From NCBI GenBank assembly GCA_947499255.1, contig CANMNF010000001.1, positions 806,001 to 870,000 of the forward strand: DNA of 64,000 nucleotides, read 5' to 3'. Both the position numbers and the translations under genes were made by a program. Shown here in pieces: positions 47,107-55,591 of this stretch. Under the pieces are notes generated by a model. That model did no database searches, was not told the origin of the DNA, and saw only the letters and a program-made list of their open reading frames with translations. The DNA comes from an uncultured Sphingomonadaceae bacterium (GTDB lineage Bacteria > Pseudomonadota > Alphaproteobacteria > Sphingomonadales > Sphingomonadaceae). Positions within the stretch are counted from its first letter, which is position 1, and each line of letters begins with the position of its first letter.

Positions 47107-47432
47107 GCAATGTCACGCTGGAAATCGCTGGACGCAAATATCAAGTTGCCAGCGATAGCGGTGAAGAAGCGCATGTGGAACAGCTTGGCAAGATTATTGA
47201 TGATCGCCTGGCCGGACAGGAAGGCCTCTCCGCCCAATCCGAAGTGCGCAGCTTGCTATATGCCGCATTGATTTTGGCTGATGAGGTTTACGAAGCGCAA
47301 AATGGCGGGCAATTGCTGTCTGCGCCCGACCCAGTGCCCAACACTGCGCCAGACCCTCAACCTCTGGAAAAAATGGCCGATCGTCTCGAAGCACTGGCGG
47401 ATCAGCTTGAGAGTGCCGCGCACAATCCCTAA
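47103..47432 (+). CDS. zapA: Cell division protein ZapA
   Basis: ZapA binds FtsZ and bundles its filaments at the division site. The N-terminal globular part is visible in VTLEIAGRKYQVASDSGEEAHVEQLGKIIDDRL (about 4-36), followed by a helix with LLYAALILADEVYEA (about 51-65). The C-terminal coiled coil is MADRLEALADQLESAA, after a Pro-rich linker. The 109-residue length is normal. It starts within the overlap with the small helical gene and is followed by 6S RNA and fau, a widely kept arrangement. Confidence 0.88.
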   Translation: MSNVTLEIAGRKYQVASDSGEEAHVEQLGKIIDDRLAGQEGLSAQSEVRSLLYAALILADEVYEAQNGGQLLSAPDPVPNTAPDPQPLEKMADRLEALADQLESAAHNP

Positions 47433-47442
47433 ATAGGTTGGC

Positions 47443-47614
47443 GGCGGGGCTGCTCGGCACGAGCTAGTATGAAAATCCCTGAGGCTATAAGCAAACCTAG
47501 GGAGCTGTCCCTACTGGAGCCACGGGTTCGTCCCGGCGGTTCTGGATATACGGCGCCCACCTGACGTCGAGGCGTCAGAGGATTTCCCGGAAAACGACCT
47601 ATGGTGGTCCCGCC
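47443..47614 (+). ncRNA. ssrS: 6S RNA
   Basis: The 172 bases between zapA and fau have the layout of alphaproteobacterial 6S RNA, which binds sigma-70 RNA polymerase and lowers transcription in stationary phase. The two ends pair: GGCGGGGCT (47443-47451) with GGTCCCGCC (47606-47614), nine pairs including G-U. Internal parts show TCCCTGAGGC, GGAGCTGTCCCTACTGG, a GACGTCGAGGCGTC hairpin (47551-47575 area) and the expected position before fau. The exact 5' and 3' ends are estimates. Processing from the zapA-fau transcript or its own promoter are both possible. Confidence 0.8.
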
Positions 47615-47656
47615 ACTTTGCGCCATACGCGGCTCGACAAGATTGCCCTGCGTATT

Positions 47657-48253
47657 ATGGGAATAGCTGTGACCGATCCTGCAACTTTGAAATCCACGCT
47701 GCGCCGCTCTTTGCGCAAAGCGCGCCGCGATCATGTCGCTGCGCTGCCTGATGCGGTAAGCGCGCTTGTCTTCAAAACACCGCCCAGACCGGTCCTTTCG
47801 CTGATCCCCGATGATGCTGTGATCGGCCTTTATGCTGAATATGATGGCGAAGCGCCCACCCGCGCATACGCGCAGCATTTTGCCGAAAATGGGCGCACAA
47901 TCGCCCTGCCTCATCTCAAAAGTGAAACGGCTGCGATGACTTTTCGCGAACATACTGATGCCTTTGGCCGTAGCGATCTGGACCACGGTCCTTTCGGCCT
48001 GTTGCAACCAGCAAGCGACGCCGCCATTTGCACACCGCAAGTTTTGTTCGTCCCGCTGATCGGTTTTACACAAGATGGCAGGCGGCTTGGTCAAGGTGGC
48101 GGGTTTTATGATCGCTGGCTGTCCGCGCATCGCGATACTATTGCGATTGGCCTTGCCTGGGACGTGCAACTGACCGAAGAATTGCCGCATGAGGATCACG
48201 ATATGCCGTTAAGTGCGATTGTCACGCCCACCCGGATTTACGGACCGTTCTAA
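47657..48253 (+). CDS. fau: 5-formyltetrahydrofolate cyclo-ligase
   Basis: This enzyme converts 5-formyl-THF to 5,10-methenyl-THF using ATP. The start ATG 47657 or GTG 47669 is likely; an ATG at 47618 is possible but sits at the edge of the 6S RNA. About 198 residues: KSTLRRSLRKARRDHVAAL at the N-terminus, VIGLYAEYDGEAPT near 55, and the signature VPLIGFTQDGRRLGQGGGFYDRWL near 135-158. fau next to 6S RNA is the standard arrangement in proteobacteria. Its TAA shares a base with the following ATG. Confidence 0.92.
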   Translation: MGIAVTDPATLKSTLRRSLRKARRDHVAALPDAVSALVFKTPPRPVLSLIPDDAVIGLYAEYDGEAPTRAYAQHFAENGRTIALPHLKSETAAMTFREHTDAFGRSDLDHGPFGLLQPASDAAICTPQVLFVPLIGFTQDGRRLGQGGGFYDRWLSAHRDTIAIGLAWDVQLTEELPHEDHDMPLSAIVTPTRIYGPF

Positions 48254-48498
48254 TGCGAGACGCTCCGACATGGCGCATCCCGATTGGCATTATTGGCCTT
48301 ATGCTCGGCCTGCTGATCTATGGCGTGGTTTTGGCCGTGTATTTGCCCGGTCTGATCGGCACTTGGCCGGTTTTGGTGCAGACGGTCATCTATATCGTGC
48401 TTGGCCTGATCTGGCTTTTGCCGCTGCGCAATTTTCTGATCTGGATGGAAACGGGCAGCTGGAAAGCGCCTGAGGACGGCAAAGACACAGCAGACTGA
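48253..48498 (+). CDS. DUF2842 membrane protein
   Basis: An 81-residue protein with two membrane helices (about 10-32 and 41-62). The pattern WRIPIGIIGLMLGLLIYGVV, LIGTWP, QTVIYIVLGLIWLLPLRNFLIWMETG fits the DUF2842 family of alphaproteobacteria. Function is unknown. The ATG shares a base with the fau stop (TAATG), so it ends the zapA-fau operon. Confidence 0.8.
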   Translation: MRDAPTWRIPIGIIGLMLGLLIYGVVLAVYLPGLIGTWPVLVQTVIYIVLGLIWLLPLRNFLIWMETGSWKAPEDGKDTAD

Positions 48499-48509
48499 AA
48501 CCGAATGTA

Positions 48510-49655
48510 CTAAAGCGCTGCTTGGTAAAGCCGCCGCGCATCATCGCGCGTGATTTCAACCGGATTGTTAATCAACAAACGCTCCTGCTTCATCGCCTCA
48601 TCCGCCAACAGATCAAGATCACCTGCGGCAACGCCTACACCAGACAGGCGCGTATCAAGGCCGGTATCAGCGATGATCGCCAACATGGCATCAATGAAGC
48701 CTTTGGCACGGCCTTGCGTCCCCTCGCCCGCCAATGCAGGATCAATTGCCAGCGCCAATTGACCGTAATCTTCGCGCGCAGCTTTCATATTGTGACCCAA
48801 AACATGCGGCAGCATCAGGGCGTTGGAAAGGCCATGCGGCACGTGAAAATGGCCACCCAGTGGATAGGCCAGTGCATGCACGCCTGCCACGGGCGCATTG
48901 GCAAAGGCCACCCCTGCCAGATAAGAACCAAGCAACATCGCTTCTCGCGCGGCAAGATCATCGGGCTGCGCGCAGGCTTTGCGAATATTGGCCGAAAGTA
49001 AGCGCAGCGCCTCCAATGCCATCGCATCGGAAAGCGGGTTTTTAAGGCGTTTGGAGGTATAAGCTTCAATCGCATGGACCATCGCATCAATGCCGGTTGC
49101 CGCTGTAACACTGCGCGGAAGCCCGGTGGTCAAAGCAGCATCAAGAACGGCCCATTTCGCGTATAATGCAGGCGCAACGATGCCCATCTTGGTGTCACCC
49201 TCCACAGTGAGAATGGAGATGGGCGTTGCCTCTGATCCTGTTCCGGCGGTTGTTGGGATCAATATCAGCGGCAATCCTTCGCCTTTTGCATTGCCCACAC
49301 CATAGATGTCGCCAATCGCTTCTCCGCTACCAAGCAGATAAGCTGCAGTTTTTGCTACATCCATCGGACTGCCACCACCAAGCCCGATGACCGCGCCTGC
49401 ATCTATGGCTTTACCAGCTGCAACGGCTGCAAGTACCGTATCGGCGCTAGGATCCTCTTCAACAGCATCGAAAATCGCGACATCGCGTTCGCCAAGCCCC
49501 GCCAAAGCTGCATCCGCCAATCCAAGTTCGCGAAGATTTGCATCGGTTACAAACAGGATCGGACATTCATCGGGCAGCAACGACGCAATTTGCGCACTAC
49601 TGCCTGCCCCATTCACAAGGCGCGGACCGAAATCGAACTTAAATTGGTTAGGCAT
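48510..49655 (-). CDS. Iron-containing alcohol dehydrogenase
   Basis: A group III (Fe-ADH) dehydrogenase, 381 residues from ATG 49655 (MPNQFKFDFGP); an in-frame ATG at 49682 adds nine residues. NAD(P) binding is shown by IGLGGGSPMDVAK (about 90) and IPTTAGTGSEATP (about 133). Metal ligands lie in GIDAMVHAIEAY (about 185) and HALAYPLGGHFHVPHG (about 258-273). The substrate is unknown; short alcohols, lactaldehyde or 4-hydroxybutyrate are common in the family. No pathway partners lie beside it. Confidence 0.88.
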   Translation of the reverse strand: MPNQFKFDFGPRLVNGAGSSAQIASLLPDECPILFVTDANLRELGLADAALAGLGERDVAIFDAVEEDPSADTVLAAVAAGKAIDAGAVIGLGGGSPMDVAKTAAYLLGSGEAIGDIYGVGNAKGEGLPLILIPTTAGTGSEATPISILTVEGDTKMGIVAPALYAKWAVLDAALTTGLPRSVTAATGIDAMVHAIEAYTSKRLKNPLSDAMALEALRLLSANIRKACAQPDDLAAREAMLLGSYLAGVAFANAPVAGVHALAYPLGGHFHVPHGLSNALMLPHVLGHNMKAAREDYGQLALAIDPALAGEGTQGRAKGFIDAMLAIIADTGLDTRLSGVGVAAGDLDLLADEAMKQERLLINNPVEITRDDARRLYQAAL

Positions 49656-49759
49656 AAGCAGAGCAGTATCACGTCCCGCCATGCGCTTAAAAACGCAATC
49701 GGCCTTATTCGCCAGTTGAGGAATGGCGCCGTTACGATTTGCCAGAAAAAAGTCCCAAG

Positions 49760-49836
49760 TGGCGCGAGTGACGGGACTCGAACCCGCGACCCTCGGCGTG
49801 ACAGGCCGATACTCTAACCAACTGAGCTACACCCGC
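49760..49836 (-). tRNA. tRNA-Asp (GTC)
   Basis: On the minus strand the sequence starts GCGGGTGTAGCTCAG and ends CGAGTCCCGTCACTCGCGCCA-like. The acceptor stem GCGGGTG/CACTCGC pairs with one G-U, the anticodon loop CTGTCAC gives anticodon GTC (Asp), and the T-loop TTCGAGT is standard. The 3' CCA is encoded. The gene stands alone, 104 bases upstream of the alcohol dehydrogenase start. Confidence 0.95.
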
Positions 49837-50048
49837 GCATTTGCAAGCGGCAGCGCCTCTTGGGAGCAGCGCAGTTAGGCGAGCGATCATGCGCTGTCAA
49901 TGGCCGTTCCTGCGCAAAAATGCCGCTATTGCGAATTGGTCAAAATAAGTGCTGAAAAGTGAGCCTCGCGCGGCCGCCTTTGCCCACAATCTTTTGCAAC
50001 ATCCTATCGCGAAGAAAAAGGATGATTCGATGCCGCGCCATGATGAGC

Positions 50049-50990
50049 TTAGACCGCGACAGGTGCCTTTAACGCCCCTTGCGGCGCATAATCACGCATT
50101 TCGAAATCTTCGAACTTGTAGCCAAAGATTGAACCCGGCTTGCGCAAAATCGTCATGCGCGCCTGGCCTTCTGGTGAGCGGGCCAATTGCGCTTCGACCA
50201 GCTCGCCATGGTTCGAATACAAATGCGTATCGCCACCGGTCCACACCAGCTCACCCGCTTCTAAACCCACTTGATGCGCGATCATACGCGTCAGCAGCGC
50301 TGCCCCCACCAGATTAAACGGCAGGCCAAGCGCGACGTCGCAGCTCCTTTGATAAAGCATGCAGTTAAGACGCGTCCCGCCTTCCCCGACATGAAACTGA
50401 TACGTCTTGTGACATGGCGGTAAGGCCATTTTATCAAGCTCGGCCACGTTCCAACCTTCGATAATATGCCGACGCCCGCCGGGGCTGGATTTCAGGCCAT
50501 CGATGACCTGCTGAACCTGATTGATGCCGGGGCCTGCGCGGAAAGTATCCTTGCCTGCCTTGTGATACGTTGGCCAATCGACCCACTGCTTGCCATAGAC
50601 CGGCCCCAGATCGCCCCATTGCGCGGCAAAATCACCTTCGCGAACAATGCGTTCTTCAAATTCCTCCTGCGTGATGTGCTGACCTGTCGCTTCGCGGAAT
50701 TTCGCAAGCGGCCAGTCTGACCAAATCGTCACGCCTTGCTGCAGCAGCGACCGAATATTGGTGTCACCGGTGAGAAACCACAGCATTTCGCGCGCCGCCG
50801 CCTTCCAATAAACGCGCTTGGTGGTGAGCAACGGCATCTTTTCATCGCTGAGATCAAACCGCAGCATCGTGCCAAAAATCGCCCTGGTGCCGACACCGGT
50901 GCGGTCCACACGTTCATCCCCTTGCGTCCAGATACGGCGCATAAGGTCGAGATATTGGTGTTCAGGGTGGCGATCTTGCGTGGTGGTCAT
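50049..50990 (-). CDS. thyA: Thymidylate synthase
   Basis: ThyA methylates dUMP to dTMP with methylene-THF. The 313 residues include the catalytic Cys in YQRSCDVALGLPFN (about 214-227), the Arg motif DRTGVGTR near 24-31, LLTTKRVYWKAAAREMLWFLTGDTN near 55 and the C-terminal FEDFEMRDYAPQGALKAPVAV. It is longer than the E. coli protein through insertions around residues 85-130, as seen in other alphaproteobacterial forms. It stands as a single gene. Confidence 0.95.
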   Translation of the reverse strand: MTTTQDRHPEHQYLDLMRRIWTQGDERVDRTGVGTRAIFGTMLRFDLSDEKMPLLTTKRVYWKAAAREMLWFLTGDTNIRSLLQQGVTIWSDWPLAKFREATGQHITQEEFEERIVREGDFAAQWGDLGPVYGKQWVDWPTYHKAGKDTFRAGPGINQVQQVIDGLKSSPGGRRHIIEGWNVAELDKMALPPCHKTYQFHVGEGGTRLNCMLYQRSCDVALGLPFNLVGAALLTRMIAHQVGLEAGELVWTGGDTHLYSNHGELVEAQLARSPEGQARMTILRKPGSIFGYKFEDFEMRDYAPQGALKAPVAV

Positions 50991-51058
50991 ACAAGCAGGT
51001 TAGCACCGGTGCGCAGACCTCGCCAGCCAGCAGTTGGAGTACAGGTGTAGGCGGTGCG

Positions 51059-51814
51059 TCAAGTTTGCACGAATTGCACGTGATGTCTCAGCGCCGCATC
51101 AACCTCGCTCAACGCACTTTCCCAGGATTTGGGATGCGATGTTAAGTAACTAAAGGGTATTTGCGCCTCTGACAGCTTCGTGAGCGCAGTATCGTAAGCA
51201 TCTTGCCCAAAACACTTCTTGATGTCCCCAAGTGACCCAGCGAAGATCGCCGGACGATGCAGATCAGTTTGCGCCAAAAAGGAGATGATCGGTCCTTCAA
51301 CACCTTCGGCGTTCATACGCAAAACGATTGCACCGGCATGCTCGGGCGGACCCATGGCTTTCACGACGTAAGCATAAAGCTCGGTAAATTCGAAGTTGTA
51401 GGTGGCCATAGTCTTGTCGGTAAGGTGTGGCTTTTGGGGATGCAGTGAATGACCCAGACTGTCCTGCGCCAATAGCAGATCAACAGGTCCATTCGGCGCG
51501 TCGCTGGATACGCCTGCGATCAAAATCGCTGCCGAGTGTAACACGAAATCGCACAATTCGCGATGGACAACAGGTTCGACAAGCACATACCGACAATCGA
51601 AGTCTCGCGCAAAATCGCGGCTTGCCCGGGTGATGCGTGCAATCTGACGGGTGGCAGCAAAGACATTGCCGCCATGCAACGATAGCATTCGCTTGAGATT
51701 TCGCGGTGTCCACGCCGGCTTTCCTTCAAAAAGCCAGACTTCCTCGGCTTTGTGCGAACCGATATCAATTACCAGAACCTTTGGACGGACGCTGCCCTCG
51801 CTACTGTCTATCAT
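51059..51814 (-). CDS. Putative FkbM-like methyltransferase or related protein
   Basis: From ATG 51814 (MIDSSEGSVR) this is a 251-residue protein. KVLVIDIGSHKAEEVWLFE near 12-30 resembles the SAM-binding start of FkbM methyltransferases (DIGA/DVGAN), and AIVLRMNAEGVEGPIISFL near 165-183 resembles their K-DIEG-E motif. The match is partial: the classical GxG is replaced by GSHKAEE, so SAM binding is unsure. Its start overlaps the end of the epimerase gene by 14 bases, placing it in the surface-sugar locus where methylation of a glycan would be plausible. Confidence 0.5.
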   Translation of the reverse strand: MIDSSEGSVRPKVLVIDIGSHKAEEVWLFEGKPAWTPRNLKRMLSLHGGNVFAATRQIARITRASRDFARDFDCRYVLVEPVVHRELCDFVLHSAAILIAGVSSDAPNGPVDLLLAQDSLGHSLHPQKPHLTDKTMATYNFEFTELYAYVVKAMGPPEHAGAIVLRMNAEGVEGPIISFLAQTDLHRPAIFAGSLGDIKKCFGQDAYDTALTKLSEAQIPFSYLTSHPKSWESALSEVDAALRHHVQFVQT

Positions 51815-52802
51815 GAAACACCTTATACCACTGCACAAAACGCGGCACGCCTTCGTCAATGCTTGTAGTCGGAGCGTAACCGCAATCACGCGCAATTGCC
51901 TCGATATCGGCATAAGTGCGCTGCACATCGCCCGGTTGCATGGGCAGCATTTCCATCTGAGCTTTGCGTCCGCATTCATGCTCCAGAATGCCGATCACTT
52001 TCATCAGATGTTCGCTTTGATGATTGCCGATATTGTAAAGCGCGTGCGGCTTAGTTGAGCCGCCAGCCTTTTGCGCCCCATCATCCGCAGGTGGGCGATC
52101 AAGGCAGGCAATCACGCCAGCCACAATGTCTTCGATGAAAGTGAAATCGCGGTACATATCGCCATTGTTGAAAACCGGGATCGGCTCTCCCGCGAGGATC
52201 TTTTTGGTGAAGATCCACATCATCATATCGGGCCGCCCCCACGGGCCGTAAACGGTGAAGAACCGCAAACCTGTGAGCGGTGTCCGATAAAGATGCGCAT
52301 AGGTCTCGCTCATCAATTCATCCGCTTTTTTCGTGGCGGCATAAAGAGATAGCGGGTGATCCACGCGGTCTTCCACGGCGAAGGGCAGTTTATCATTCCC
52401 GCCATAGACCGACGAGGAGCTGGCATAGACCATATGCTCCACTTCGCGGTGCCGCGCGATTTCGAGCAGATTGAGGTGACCCACCAGATTGGCCTGCACA
52501 TAGGCATGCGGGTTCTCAATTGAATAGCGCACCCCGGCTTGCGCACCCAAATGCACGATGCGGTCGAACTCTTCACCTTTCAACGCCGCTTCCAGCGCCG
52601 CCATGTCAGCAAAATCTTGTTGGATAAAGTGCACCTTATCGCCGCCTTCGGCCAATAGGCGATCACGCCGCGCTTCTTTAAGCGACACGTCATAATAATC
52701 GTTGAGATTGTCGATCCCAATCACGCTATCCCCGCGCGCGATCAGCTTATGCGCAAGAGTTGAACCGATAAATCCGGCAGCACCGGTAACGAGTATGCGC
52801 AT
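51801..52802 (-). CDS. NAD-dependent epimerase, UDP-glucuronate 4-epimerase type
   Basis: A 333-residue extended short-chain dehydrogenase. The NAD motif GAAGFIGS is at 7-14; catalytic Ser128-130, Tyr154 and Lys158 are in ASSSSVYGG and LYAATKK. The NPHAYVQANLVGHLNLLE and RFFTVYGPWGRPDMM segments with YRDFTFIEDIV are those of UDP-glucuronate 4-epimerases (LpsL/RkpK-like group), which make UDP-galacturonate for surface polysaccharides. The exact substrate is inferred. It overlaps the next gene by 14 bases. Confidence 0.87.
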   Translation of the reverse strand: MRILVTGAAGFIGSTLAHKLIARGDSVIGIDNLNDYYDVSLKEARRDRLLAEGGDKVHFIQQDFADMAALEAALKGEEFDRIVHLGAQAGVRYSIENPHAYVQANLVGHLNLLEIARHREVEHMVYASSSSVYGGNDKLPFAVEDRVDHPLSLYAATKKADELMSETYAHLYRTPLTGLRFFTVYGPWGRPDMMMWIFTKKILAGEPIPVFNNGDMYRDFTFIEDIVAGVIACLDRPPADDGAQKAGGSTKPHALYNIGNHQSEHLMKVIGILEHECGRKAQMEMLPMQPGDVQRTYADIEAIARDCGYAPTTSIDEGVPRFVQWYKVFHDRQ

Positions 52803-52868
52803 GGAATTTCTTTCCCTTCACCCACTCAGAGATTTGAGCGCCGCCAGATGCGCTAGCATAGCCAGTGA

Positions 52869-54041
52869 TCAGGTCGCGCGGCAATTGCTCGATTGCGGAT
52901 GCAAATCAACAGGTGTCGCAATGTTGTTGATGCCCAGTACTTCGCGCTCCAATACTCTGCGCACAGCCTCGTCACTGCCAAACTCTTGCAAATGATTGAG
53001 GCAAAGGCCGCGTAACTCACGCAAACGTTCAGGCTGCGCAAGCAGGGGGTCAAGCGCGCGGGCAATATCGCGATGGTGTCGCGCATCGAAAGTGAAGGCG
53101 TCATTAGGTGGCAGATAATGCCGCGTTCCAGAATTCTGATCCATCAATGCCACCGCGCCATGCCACACCGCTTCAATCGGAGAGACAGCTGCCGGTTCAT
53201 CCAGCGATGGCAGGACAAAAATTGCATGGGACGCATATAGCTTTGCCATCGTGGCCCGGTCCGCATTGGCGATGAAGCAGACGCGATCTGTCAGGCCAAG
53301 CGCGCCCACTTTCGCTTCGAGAGCAGCGCGCCTTGTCCGGTCCGCATGGCTAATTTCTTCTGCACATATGGTGAGCGTGAAATGCCGCTGCGTTGCCAAT
53401 TGAGCCAGAGCATCAAGCAGCTTGGCATGGCCTTTCCTCGCCCGATATTTGCCAACCATCAGAATGCGACCAATCCCTGCATCTTGCGCAATCCGGTGCC
53501 GTGCTTCGCGCGCCAAGTTCTCGCTACAGCTGGGCGCACCAAAAGGGAGCGTTGACGCAACAGATGGCCCCGTCGGCTTTGCCTCAGCAGCCCGCGCGGT
53601 GATCCGCCCCATTCCCAAAAGACGGCAAAGGCTGCGCCTGATCCACGTCCCGCTAAACGATCGGGCTTGCGGATCGTCTTGATCGTAAACGACAACGCGG
53701 CGCCCCTGCATCAGCGCCATCAGCGCCGCGACAATGCAGAACCACCGCGTAACCCCGCGCACCACCACAATATCGGGCGCATCGGCTTTCATACGTTGCC
53801 AATAAGCTTTAAGCGGCGGCGCAGCGCGGAAATCGGGATCACTGCGACGTGGGAGCAGTCGCCCTAAAGTATGCGACCATCCGGCAGCGGGGATCAATTG
53901 TGGCACAGCCAGCGCATGATCCTCTGCTAAAGAGGAGCGCTGAACATGGACGATGACATCATGCCCGCCTTCGCGCAGCAAGCGAACCCAAGGCACGGAA
54001 TTGGTGTGAAAGCGCGGCAGACAAAAGAGCACTTTGGCCAT
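52869..54041 (-). CDS. Glycosyltransferase, family 4 type
   Basis: A GT-B fold protein of 390 residues. The C-terminal half has RILMVGKYRARKGHAKLLDAL (about 192-212), a GT4 donor-domain start, and FVLPSLDEPAAVSPIEAVWHG (about 285-305), where the usual E-x7-E motif lies. The N-terminal acceptor domain begins MAKVLFCLPRFHTNS. Donor and acceptor are not predictable. Its ATG shares a base with the stop of the flippase gene upstream, and a C-terminal tail of about 20 residues is unconserved-looking. Confidence 0.8.
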   Translation of the reverse strand: MAKVLFCLPRFHTNSVPWVRLLREGGHDVIVHVQRSSLAEDHALAVPQLIPAAGWSHTLGRLLPRRSDPDFRAAPPLKAYWQRMKADAPDIVVVRGVTRWFCIVAALMALMQGRRVVVYDQDDPQARSFSGTWIRRSLCRLLGMGRITARAAEAKPTGPSVASTLPFGAPSCSENLAREARHRIAQDAGIGRILMVGKYRARKGHAKLLDALAQLATQRHFTLTICAEEISHADRTRRAALEAKVGALGLTDRVCFIANADRATMAKLYASHAIFVLPSLDEPAAVSPIEAVWHGAVALMDQNSGTRHYLPPNDAFTFDARHHRDIARALDPLLAQPERLRELRGLCLNHLQEFGSDEAVRRVLEREVLGINNIATPVDLHPQSSNCRAT

Positions 54042-55408
54042 TAACCACCCCCCATTCGCGACCAGCGCCCTGGGCCAAAAACCAAGGTAAATTGCGCCAA
54101 ATACGCAAACACAAAACTGGCGAGAAATAATGCCGCAATGCCACCGCTACCAAGCGCCGTGCCAAATATAAGCGCGCCGACGATAAAACAGCCCAAGGCA
54201 AATGCATGGATGGCGATCAGCGCACGCATTGCGCCGCGCGCTTGCAGCAAGGGATTGAAAATCGTCGCGGCGAGATGGACGCCTTCGGCAAGGACGAGCA
54301 AAATGAGGATTGGCGCGGCGGCAACAAAAGCACTGCCCAGCATGAGGCGCAGCATTGGCTCGGCAACAAAAGCAATGAGGGCTGCGCCAATCGCGGCAAA
54401 CAACAAAAAGGCCCAAGTCGCGGCGCGCAATTTTTGCATTCGAGAAGCGGGAATGTCCGCGCTGCGAAATCCGCGAATGACATCGGCAAACAGCACCTGC
54501 TTGATCGTATCGCCAAAGCGCGCGATCGGGCCTGTACATTTGAGCGCAGCGGCAAACAATCCGGTCGCAGCCGGGCCCAGCGCCGCCGATACAACCAGGA
54601 TGGCAATATTGCGCCGCGCATTGATCATCGTGGTCAGCACGCTCACACCAAAGCTCATCCGCGCGATCTGACCAAAGCGATAGCGGTGACCACCGCGTTT
54701 TTCTTCACGCAAATGCCACACCATCATGCCAAGCAGTTGCAGCTTGTAAGCAATCGCCAGCGCGGTGAAAGCATAAATGTAGTGCGCAAGACCCGCCTCT
54801 CGCCACAGCAAAACTGCCGCAATCCCCAGGCCCAAAACACCGTTCACCACTTGATTGACAGCGATGATGGCAAATCTGTCTTTCAGCCGGAAATACCCTC
54901 GCGCGCTTCCGGTGATACCCGCCAGCAGACTGACTGCATGAATGGCCGCCAGATCGCGATATTCAGCCGCAATGCCCAGCATCGGCCCGGCCAGATAAAT
55001 CCCGCCAATCGCCAATACAAAAGCCGCAAGAGCCGCCATCGCATCGAGCGCCAAAGCCTGTTTACATAGAAAGCGCAAATCGCAATCACGCGCGCAGCCA
55101 AGGCGGCACAAGCTTTGCCAGCTTTCCGTTGCGCAAATGGAACCGCACAGGGCAATGCCCGCCTGTATTGCAGCGAAGATGCCAAATTGCACACTTCCCA
55201 GGCCGCGCGCATTCAATGCCAACATGCCGAGCGCCGTCAACGCGACAATCACACTCGCCCCGCCAGCGATGCCGAAATTGGCCAAGCGGCGGCGTTGGCT
55301 ACGGATGAGTTGCAGGGTTTGCCGGGGCAAACTGCACACTGCGTTTACGCTGAGATCGAGGCTGCGCTGCATCACCGTGTCCTGCCACGAAGCATGGTTA
55401 AACGGCAT
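54041..55408 (-). CDS. Lipid-linked oligosaccharide flippase, Wzx-like
   Basis: A 455-residue membrane protein with about 12 hydrophobic helices and a basic N-terminus (LIRSQRRRLANFG). The pattern of ANFGIAGGASVIVALTALGMLALNARGLG and later FGVSVLTTMINARRNIAILVVSAALGPAATGLFAAA is that of polysaccharide-synthesis flippases (MOP superfamily, Wzx/RfbX). It would flip an undecaprenyl-linked glycan to the periplasm. An internal ATG 36 bases in is an alternative start. It overlaps the GT4 gene by one base. Confidence 0.8.
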   Translation of the reverse strand: MPFNHASWQDTVMQRSLDLSVNAVCSLPRQTLQLIRSQRRRLANFGIAGGASVIVALTALGMLALNARGLGSVQFGIFAAIQAGIALCGSICATESWQSLCRLGCARDCDLRFLCKQALALDAMAALAAFVLAIGGIYLAGPMLGIAAEYRDLAAIHAVSLLAGITGSARGYFRLKDRFAIIAVNQVVNGVLGLGIAAVLLWREAGLAHYIYAFTALAIAYKLQLLGMMVWHLREEKRGGHRYRFGQIARMSFGVSVLTTMINARRNIAILVVSAALGPAATGLFAAALKCTGPIARFGDTIKQVLFADVIRGFRSADIPASRMQKLRAATWAFLLFAAIGAALIAFVAEPMLRLMLGSAFVAAAPILILLVLAEGVHLAATIFNPLLQARGAMRALIAIHAFALGCFIVGALIFGTALGSGGIAALFLASFVFAYLAQFTLVFGPGRWSRMGGG

Positions 55409-55591
55409 CCGTGCGAACCCTTAGTTGTTCACATTTTGTTTTCCACGTAATCGTTTCAGGAAGAGCATGAATGCTGCGCCAACGTTCGGCTGCGATACAG
55501 GTGTTTCGCTGAGAATGGCGCTTTGTACCTGCAAAAGGCTGGAAAGAGCGGTGGTAAGTTACCCCCGCGATGAGTAAAAAGGAGCAAGCCG
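55409..55591. other. Divergent region between the flippase and polymerase genes
   Basis: About 180 bases with a short 19-codon frame (ATG 55570 to TAA 55627) that overlaps the putative start of the polymerase gene. It probably holds divergent promoters; none could be placed. AAGGAG at 55579-55584 is a strong ribosome-binding site. Confidence 0.4.

Noticed and set aside
49837-50048. Possible gene or second tRNA between tRNA-Asp and thyA
   Set aside because: The 212 bases show no cloverleaf and only poor short frames; treated as plain intergenic sequence.
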